NCBI RefSeq assembly: GCF_004297265.1
Contig: NZ_SCUT01000007.1
Coordinates: forward strand, 1-64,000
Reading direction: 5' to 3'
DNA: 64,000 nt
DNA from: Reyranella sp.
GTDB lineage: Bacteria > Pseudomonadota > Alphaproteobacteria > Reyranellales > Reyranellaceae
The notes beneath the pieces were generated by a model that was not told the origin of the DNA, did not search any database, and saw only the letters and a program-made list of their open reading frames with translations. This document shows positions 60,129 through 64,000 of the stretch, one piece after another. Both the position numbers and the translations under genes were made by a program. Position 1 is the first letter of the stretch. Each line of letters starts with the position of its first letter.

Positions 60129-61049
60129 ATGGCCCAGCCGACCCTGCCGGATTTCAGCGCCCGCCAACTCGAGGCCGTCCTCGCTGTCGGGGAATATGGC
60201 AGCTTCATCGCCGCGGCGTCGCGGCTGCGCATCTCGCAGCCGGCGCTGACCCGCACGATCAAGCGGATCGAGACGGCCTTGGGCGTGCGCCTGTTCGAGC
60301 GCAGCACGCGGCATGTGCAGATCACGCCGGCCGGTCGCGAGTTCGCGGCGGTGGCGGAGCGCATGCTGAACGACCTGCGCATCACGGTGCGCTCCATCCG
60401 CGAGGTCGCCGAGGAGCAGCGCGGAAGGCTCGCCATCGCCAGCATCATGTCGGTGGCGAGCGGGACGCTGCCGTTGCTGCTTGCGACCTACCGCGCCGAC
60501 AGGCCAGGCATCGAGATCCATGTCCAGGAAGGCGTCCATGGCAGCGTGCTCGAGGCGGTGCGCAGCGGCGCCGCGGATCTCGGCCTCACCTATGTCGACG
60601 AACTGCCCGACGCGATCTCGGGCGAAGCGCTGCAGCGCGAGACTTTCTGCCTGGTCGTGCCGCGCCGCCACCGGTTGGCCGCCCGACGCAACGTCTTGCT
60701 CGCCGACTTGCGCGACGAGCCGTTGGTGGCTCTGCCCAGCGATTCGCGGACCCGCCGCACGGTCGACGCCGCGGCTGCGGTGGCAGGCCTGACCTTGCGC
60801 CAGATCGTCATCGTCAGCCAGTTCGCCACCTTGATGGGCTGCGTCCGGGCCGGCGTCGGCCTCGCCATCGTGCCGACCGGCGCCACCGGCCTCCTCCTGG
60901 GTCGCGATCTGCGCGCCATTCCGCTGGGAGAACCGAAACTCTCGCGCCGTCTCGGCATCGTGCTCCTGAGGGAACGCGAGCCTTCCCCCGCAGCCGCCGG
61001 CTTCCTCGCCCTTGCGCGGCGGTCCTGGCCCAAGGCGGTTCGCCTTTGA
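60129..61049 (+). CDS. LysR family transcriptional regulator
   Basis: This 306-residue regulator has an N-terminal winged helix (about 9-70: F-S-A-R-Q-L-E-A-V-L-A-V then S-F-I-A-A-A-S-R-L-R-I-S-Q-P-A-L-T-R-T-I) and a C-terminal ligand-binding domain (about 95-300). It sits co-directional behind the SsuD-like gene (25 bases) rather than divergent as usual. It may regulate the upstream receptor/monooxygenase pair or the following UGSC cassette. ATG 60129 is preferred; GTG 60120 is an alternative. Confidence 0.93.
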   Translation: MAQPTLPDFSARQLEAVLAVGEYGSFIAAASRLRISQPALTRTIKRIETALGVRLFERSTRHVQITPAGREFAAVAERMLNDLRITVRSIREVAEEQRGRLAIASIMSVASGTLPLLLATYRADRPGIEIHVQEGVHGSVLEAVRSGAADLGLTYVDELPDAISGEALQRETFCLVVPRRHRLAARRNVLLADLRDEPLVALPSDSRTRRTVDAAAAVAGLTLRQIVIVSQFATLMGCVRAGVGLAIVPTGATGLLLGRDLRAIPLGEPKLSRRLGIVLLREREPSPAAAGFLALARRSWPKAVRL

Positions 61050-61162
61050 TGCATCAGGTGGAATAATGCCGGCTATCAGGTTGCGGTTGGCATAGGCGCT
61101 CGGAAGGCTATTCTGGCCGAAAGCCCTCCGGCGTCCCGTGCGCGGAGCGGCGGAGGAACGCC

Positions 61163-62218
61163 ATGCAGTTTGCATCCAGGTCCTATTCGGCCGACAGCAT
61201 TTCGGCGGTCCAGGAACTCTATCATTCCAACGGCTGGACCGACGGCCTGCCCATCGTGCCGCCGACGCGCGAGGCGGTTCAGGAATGCCTCGAATGGGTG
61301 ATGATGCCGCCTGACCAGCTGATCGGCATCGAGCCCGTGCGCGGTCTCGCCATCACAGCCGAGAAGCTCGCGATCAACGCCGTCATGGCGGGCTGCCTGC
61401 CGATGCACTTCCCGGTCGTCGTGACGGCCTGGACCGCCATGATGCAGGAGGAATTCCTGATGCACGGCGCGACGGCGAGCACCGGCGGCTGCGCGGTGCT
61501 GGTCATCCTGAACGGCCCGATTCGCCTGGAGATCGGCGCCAGCGGCTCGTTCAACGCGCTTGCCAACTCCGATCGCGCCACGGCGGTCATCGGACGTGCC
61601 ATCCGGCTCTGCCTGATCAACCTCCTGGACGACCGGCCGGGCGTGATCGACCGCTCGACCCTCGGCCATCCCGGCAAGTTCAGCTACTGCGTCGCGGAGG
61701 ACGAGGAAGATACGACGTGGCTGCCGCTGGCCGAGCATCGCGGCGTGCCGAAGGGCGCATCGTCGGTCACCGTGATGGCGGCGGGCGCGCCGCGCCAGCT
61801 CATGAACGAATGGACCACGAAGCCGGAGGAGATCCTCGAGACCTTCGCGGCCGAGATGCGCGCCAACATGCGCCACTACTCGATCCATCCCGGCAACTAC
61901 GCGCTGATCATTCCCAAGCAGCTGCGCGAGCATCTGCAGGCGGGCGGCTGGACCAAGGCCGACATCGCGACCTTCATCCACGAGCGCGCGCGCATCCATC
62001 GTCGCGAATGGGCCGATGTCGGCAAGGGCGCCGTAGTCCGTGATCGCGGCGACAGCGTCTACACCGCGATGGATTCGCCCGACCAGCTCCTGGTCGTGGC
62101 GGCCGGCGGCCCGGCCGGTGGCTTCGGCGCCGTCATTCCGCCCTGGCTCGGCAACAAGAGCTATGCCGTCACCCTGCCGATCGGCGTGTGCGTCGATTGC
62201 GAACCGCCCAAGAAGTAG
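61163..62218 (+). CDS. Conserved protein paired with the UGSC selenoprotein (function unknown)
   Basis: This 351-residue protein has the recurring pattern N-G-W-T-D-G-L-P-I-V-P-P-T-R (about 23-36), then E-K-L-A-I-N-A-V-M-A-G-C (about 72-83), a glycine/serine-rich T-A-S-T-G-G-C-A, N-G-P-I-R, and G-H-P-G-K-F-S-Y-C-V-A-E. I recall this as a widespread family without known function that is often found beside UGSC-family proteins. No signal peptide or membrane segment. There are several cysteines, including two near the C-terminus (C-V-D-C). It ends 11 bases before the selenoprotein start, so the two are co-transcribed and probably act together. Confidence 0.8.
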   Translation: MQFASRSYSADSISAVQELYHSNGWTDGLPIVPPTREAVQECLEWVMMPPDQLIGIEPVRGLAITAEKLAINAVMAGCLPMHFPVVVTAWTAMMQEEFLMHGATASTGGCAVLVILNGPIRLEIGASGSFNALANSDRATAVIGRAIRLCLINLLDDRPGVIDRSTLGHPGKFSYCVAEDEEDTTWLPLAEHRGVPKGASSVTVMAAGAPRQLMNEWTTKPEEILETFAAEMRANMRHYSIHPGNYALIIPKQLREHLQAGGWTKADIATFIHERARIHRREWADVGKGAVVRDRGDSVYTAMDSPDQLLVVAAGGPAGGFGAVIPPWLGNKSYAVTLPIGVCVDCEPPKK

Positions 62219-62229
62219 GAGGAAACACC

Positions 62230-62757
62230 ATGTTCGAAGTTCTCGACCCCACGCCGGGCACCGCCCCGCCGGCCGGCCGGCTCGCCCCGCGTCTCGACAC
62301 GCTGGAAGGCAAGACGGTCGGCTTCATCTCGAACGGCAAGGAAGGCACCAAGGGCTTCTTCCGGCATCTCGACCAGATCCTGCGCGAGGAGTATGGCGTC
62401 GCCAACGTGGTGAGCCGCACCAAGTCGAACTACAGCGCGCCGGCCGACCCGCACATCGTGGCGGAGATCAAGGGCTGGGATGCCGTCGTCTCCGGCTTGG
62501 GGGATTGAGGGTCCTGCTCATCGTGCAGTCTGCACGACTCAGTTACCGCTGAACGACTGGAAGTTCCTGCTTTCAGCGTGATGACGACCCGGTTTGCCAG
62601 CGCGGCGGAGATGATGAGCCGCGTGCTCGGTATGCCGGGCTATGCCTTCGCCCAGATCGGTCACCCGGTCAGCAGCGCGACCGACGACCAGCTCCGCGAC
62701 ATGGCGCGCACGGCCATCGAGCAGGGCCTGGCGATGCTGGTCCGGCCGAAGGCCTGA
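62230..62757 (+). CDS. UGSC family selenoprotein (in-frame UGA read as selenocysteine)
   Basis: Read through TGA 62506-62508 as selenocysteine, the frame gives 175 residues: ATG 62230 (GGAGG just upstream) to a real TGA at 62755-62757. The motif G-L-G-D-U-G-S-C-S-S-C (Sec93, then C96, C99) is the U-G-S-C signature; homologues can have Cys there. After the UGA, L-G-M-P-G-Y-A-F-A and H-P-V-S-S-A-T-D are typical family blocks. Codons 62581-62754 end in G or C in 54 of 58 cases, so the frame is truly coding. Probably a thiol/selenol redox enzyme; its reaction is unknown. An ordinary gene call stops at 62508. Confidence 0.88.
62509..62547 (+). promoter_or_regulatory. Bacterial SECIS element
   Basis: Directly after the UGA, UCGUGCA (62521-62527) pairs perfectly with UGCACGA (62531-62537) around a GUC loop. 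Lower pairs are CUG/CAG (62514-62516 with 62540-62542) and GGU/ACC (62510-62512 with 62545-62547). The loop begins with G and lies 19 bases after the UGA, as expected for bacterial SECIS hairpins that recruit SelB with Sec-tRNA. Codon choice inside and just behind this element (62509-62580) drops to 13 of 24 ending in G or C, consistent with RNA structure constraint. Confidence 0.85.
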
Positions 62758-62773
62758 ACTCCCCAAAAGGCAA

Positions 62774-62802
62774 CCTCGGGCAGCATTTTGCGTTGCCCGA
62801 GG
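62774..62802 (+). terminator. Hairpin after the selenoprotein gene
   Basis: CCTCGGGCA (62774-62782) pairs perfectly with TGCCCGAGG (62794-62802) around an 11-base loop containing TTTT. It starts 17 bases after the stop at 62757. There is no T-run behind the stem, so termination strength is uncertain. Its position supports 62757, not 62508, as the gene's end. Confidence 0.6.
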
Positions 62803-62826
62803 GAACCAATAACGGGAGTTCACGGC

Positions 62827-63051
62827 ATGAAGCCGATGGCGATTTTGGGTGTTCTTCTGATCGTGATCGGCATTGCCGGTCTGGCGATCGACAATATCTC
62901 CTTCACCGAGCGCAAGACCATCGTCGATGCCGGCCCGCTGAAGGTCACGGCCGACGAACAGCGCACCATCCCCATTCCCACCATCGCCGGCATCGTCGCC
63001 GTGATCGCGGGTGCCGGCCTCCTGTTCATGGGCCGTGCCGCGCGCGGCTGA
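62827..63051 (+). CDS. DUF3185-like small membrane protein
   Basis: This 74-residue protein has two hydrophobic segments: about 4-21 (I-L-G-V-L-L-I-V-I-G-I-A-G-L) and about 51-69 (I-A-G-I-V-A-V-I-A-G-A-G-L-L-F). A polar loop between them contains D-A-G-P-L-K-V-T-A-D-E-Q-R-T-I-P-I-P. This matches small DUF3185-type proteins. GGGAG precedes the ATG. Inner-membrane protein of unknown role; whether it belongs with the selenoprotein is unclear, because a hairpin stands between them. Confidence 0.78.
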   Translation: MKPMAILGVLLIVIGIAGLAIDNISFTERKTIVDAGPLKVTADEQRTIPIPTIAGIVAVIAGAGLLFMGRAARG

Positions 63052-63067
63052 GCGCGCTTTCCCTCCG

Positions 63068-63412
63068 TCAGGGGATCTCCATCCGGACCGCGATGGCGGC
63101 GCTGGCGATCACCGCCGGATCGTTGTTTTCCGGATCGGCGATGTCGAGGCCGCCCTTCACCACCTTCACGGTCACGATGCCGTGGGGCAGGGAGGCCTTG
63201 ACCTTCTCCGCGTCGACTTTGTCGGGTTGCTGCACGCCGATCGTGACGTCGACGAACATGCCGGTCCTGGTGTTGATCTTCAGCGCCCGGATCATGGCGA
63301 GTGAGGAATGGTGCAGGGCGTCCTGCACCGCGCGCAGGGCGGCCTTGGTGTAGTCGCCGCCGTGCAGGTCGTTGCCGGTGCCGAGTTCGAGGATTACGCG
63401 CTTGGCAGTCAT
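63068..63412 (-). CDS. Lin0512 family protein (copy 1)
   Basis: This 114-residue protein has the Lin0512 family features K-R-V-I-L-E-L-G-T-G-N-D-L-H-G-G-D-Y-T-K-A-A (about 4-25) and a central I-G-V-Q-Q-P-D-K-V-D segment. The fold is a small alpha/beta domain of unknown function. It is the second of two tandem paralogues, 13 bases behind copy 2 in transcription order. The two share the L-G/M-G-x-D-x-x-G-G-D-Y-T-K-A-A start but diverge elsewhere, which suggests a heteromer or different ligands. Confidence 0.87.
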   Translation of the reverse strand: MTAKRVILELGTGNDLHGGDYTKAALRAVQDALHHSSLAMIRALKINTRTGMFVDVTIGVQQPDKVDAEKVKASLPHGIVTVKVVKGGLDIADPENNDPAVIASAAIAVRMEIP

Positions 63413-63425
63413 GGTCTTGGTCCTC

Positions 63426-63764
63426 TTACAGGTCCAGGCGGACGATGGCGGCCGCCTGCGCGATCACCGTCTTGTCCGTGCCGGCCTCGTTCTCGATCTC
63501 GAGGCCGCCCTCGAACACCTTCACCGTGCCGGTGCCGTGCGGCAGCACCGCCAGCACCTGCGCCGTGTCGACCTGATCGGGCTTGGGCACGCCGATCAGG
63601 ACCTCGACGACCATGTCGTCGCTCGATTTGCCGAGTGCCGTGGCGATGGTGAGCGAGTTGTGCCACAGCGCGTCCCGCAGGGCGCGGACCGCGGCCTTGG
63701 TGTAGTCGCCGCCCCTGATATCGGTGCCCATGCCGATCTCGAGGGCCACCTTCTTCAACGCCAT
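63426..63764 (-). CDS. Lin0512 family protein (copy 2)
   Basis: This 112-residue paralogue of the adjacent gene has K-K-V-A-L-E-I-G-M-G-T-D-I-R-G-G-D-Y-T-K-A-A at its start and I-G-V-P-K-P-D-Q-V-D in the middle. The conserved pair of glycines and the D-Y-T-K-A-A motif suggest a ligand-binding loop. It precedes copy 1 and follows the Bug receptor gene by 15 bases, so all three are likely one operon and the receptor's cargo is a candidate ligand. Confidence 0.87.
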   Translation of the reverse strand: MALKKVALEIGMGTDIRGGDYTKAAVRALRDALWHNSLTIATALGKSSDDMVVEVLIGVPKPDQVDTAQVLAVLPHGTGTVKVFEGGLEIENEAGTDKTVIAQAAAIVRLDL

Positions 63765-63779
63765 GGCTATGACTCCTTC

Positions 63780-64000
63780 TCAGGACTTCGCGAGGCCCGC
63801 CTTGATGAGCAGCGGCTTCACGTCGACATAATACTTCTCGGCGAAGGCGCGGAACTCGGCGGGATTCTTTTCCCAAGGCACCTGGATGAACTTCGCGAGA
63901 TACTCGATCACCTTCGGCTCGGTCGAGGCCTGCTTGAAGGCCTGGTAGAGCGTGTCGACGATGGCCGGCGGCATGCCCTTGGGGCCGAGCAGGCCGTAGG
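63780..64000 (-). CDS. Bug family tripartite tricarboxylate transporter receptor, C-terminal fragment (cut by window edge)
   Basis: Only about the last 73 codons lie in the window. They read Y-G-L-L-G-P-K-G-M-P-P-A-I-V-D-T-L-Y-Q-A then a helical P-K-V-I-E-Y-L-A-K-F segment, ending in F-A-E-K-Y-Y-V-D-V-K-P-L-L-I-K-A-G-L. The P-K-G-x-P-x-x-I-V-x-x-L block is typical of the C-terminal domain of Bug receptors. It precedes two Lin0512 genes on the same strand. Start and signal peptide are beyond the right edge. Confidence 0.82.
   Translation of the reverse strand, partial: YGLLGPKGMPPAIVDTLYQAFKQASTEPKVIEYLAKFIQVPWEKNPAEFRAFAEKYYVDVKPLLIKAGLAKS

Noticed and set aside
62230-62508. A plain 92-residue protein ending at TGA 62506-62508, or a pseudogene split by a nonsense mutation
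   Set aside because: The same frame stays open with strong third-position bias to 62757, the UGA sits in a U-G-S-C motif, and a SECIS-like hairpin follows it. A stop-plus-new-gene reading would need a start without a good ribosome binding site near 62581.

Overview
The window is GC-rich (third codon positions mostly G or C), densely coding, and reads as chromosome of a free-living alphaproteobacterium. The evidence is a SAM-II (alphaproteobacterial type) riboswitch in front of metZ, many ATGA/GTGA translational overlaps, three Bug-type (tripartite tricarboxylate receptor) periplasmic proteins, several ABC importers and many catabolic enzymes. I cannot name the genus. There are no rRNA or tRNA genes, no CRISPR array, no insertion sequence and no prophage.

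Layout. 1-8.7 kb: an RRM protein (edge), NIPSNAP protein, TPP enzyme, riboswitch-controlled metZ with tenA, a divergent marR/thioesterase pair with a clear operator, a CDF-like transporter with an altered metal site, apaG, folE and argE. 8.8-10.9 kb: remnant or small proteins (a type ISP restriction enzyme fragment, a secreted protein, an exported Hcp-like fragment) and a YkgJ cysteine-cluster protein. 10.9-13.7 kb: a De Ley-Doudoroff galactonate set (dgoK, dgoA, enolase-superfamily dehydratase). 14-15.7 kb: a His-rich PadR regulator, DUF2218 protein and nitrobindin-like protein. 15.7-34.3 kb: catabolic genes, including a peptide-binding protein, nitroreductase, two MFS carriers, FAH hydrolase, Asp/Glu racemase homologue, DNA glycosylase, sulfatase, Bug receptor, CoA transferase, amidase, SDR, luciferase-like monooxygenase, cysteine hydrolase and dihydropyrimidinase.

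34.4-44.1 kb is one tightly coupled nucleoside-salvage operon: a BMP-type ABC importer (binding protein, double ATPase, two permeases), cytidine deaminase, purine nucleoside phosphorylase, pyrimidine nucleoside phosphorylase, a PHYHD1-like Fe(II)/2-oxoglutarate dioxygenase, adenosine deaminase and an exported acid phosphatase. The dioxygenase suggests an undescribed oxidative step on nucleosides or their products. 44.2-48.4 kb is a sugar-type ABC importer. 48.6-55.8 kb holds a Dps with an altered ferroxidase site, a class III nucleotide cyclase and a complete dipeptide-type ABC importer. 55.9-61 kb has a CBS protein, gamma-glutamyltransferase, Bug receptor, SsuD-like monooxygenase and LysR regulator.

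The most notable item is at 61.2-62.8 kb: a 351-residue protein followed by a gene whose reading frame crosses an in-frame UGA (62506-62508) in a U-G-S-C motif. It has a bacterial-SECIS-like stem-loop just downstream, and strong codon bias resumes in the same frame up to a real stop at 62757. I read it as a UGSC-family selenoprotein that conventional gene calling would truncate. A DUF3185-like membrane protein, two tandem Lin0512 paralogues and a partial Bug receptor close the window.
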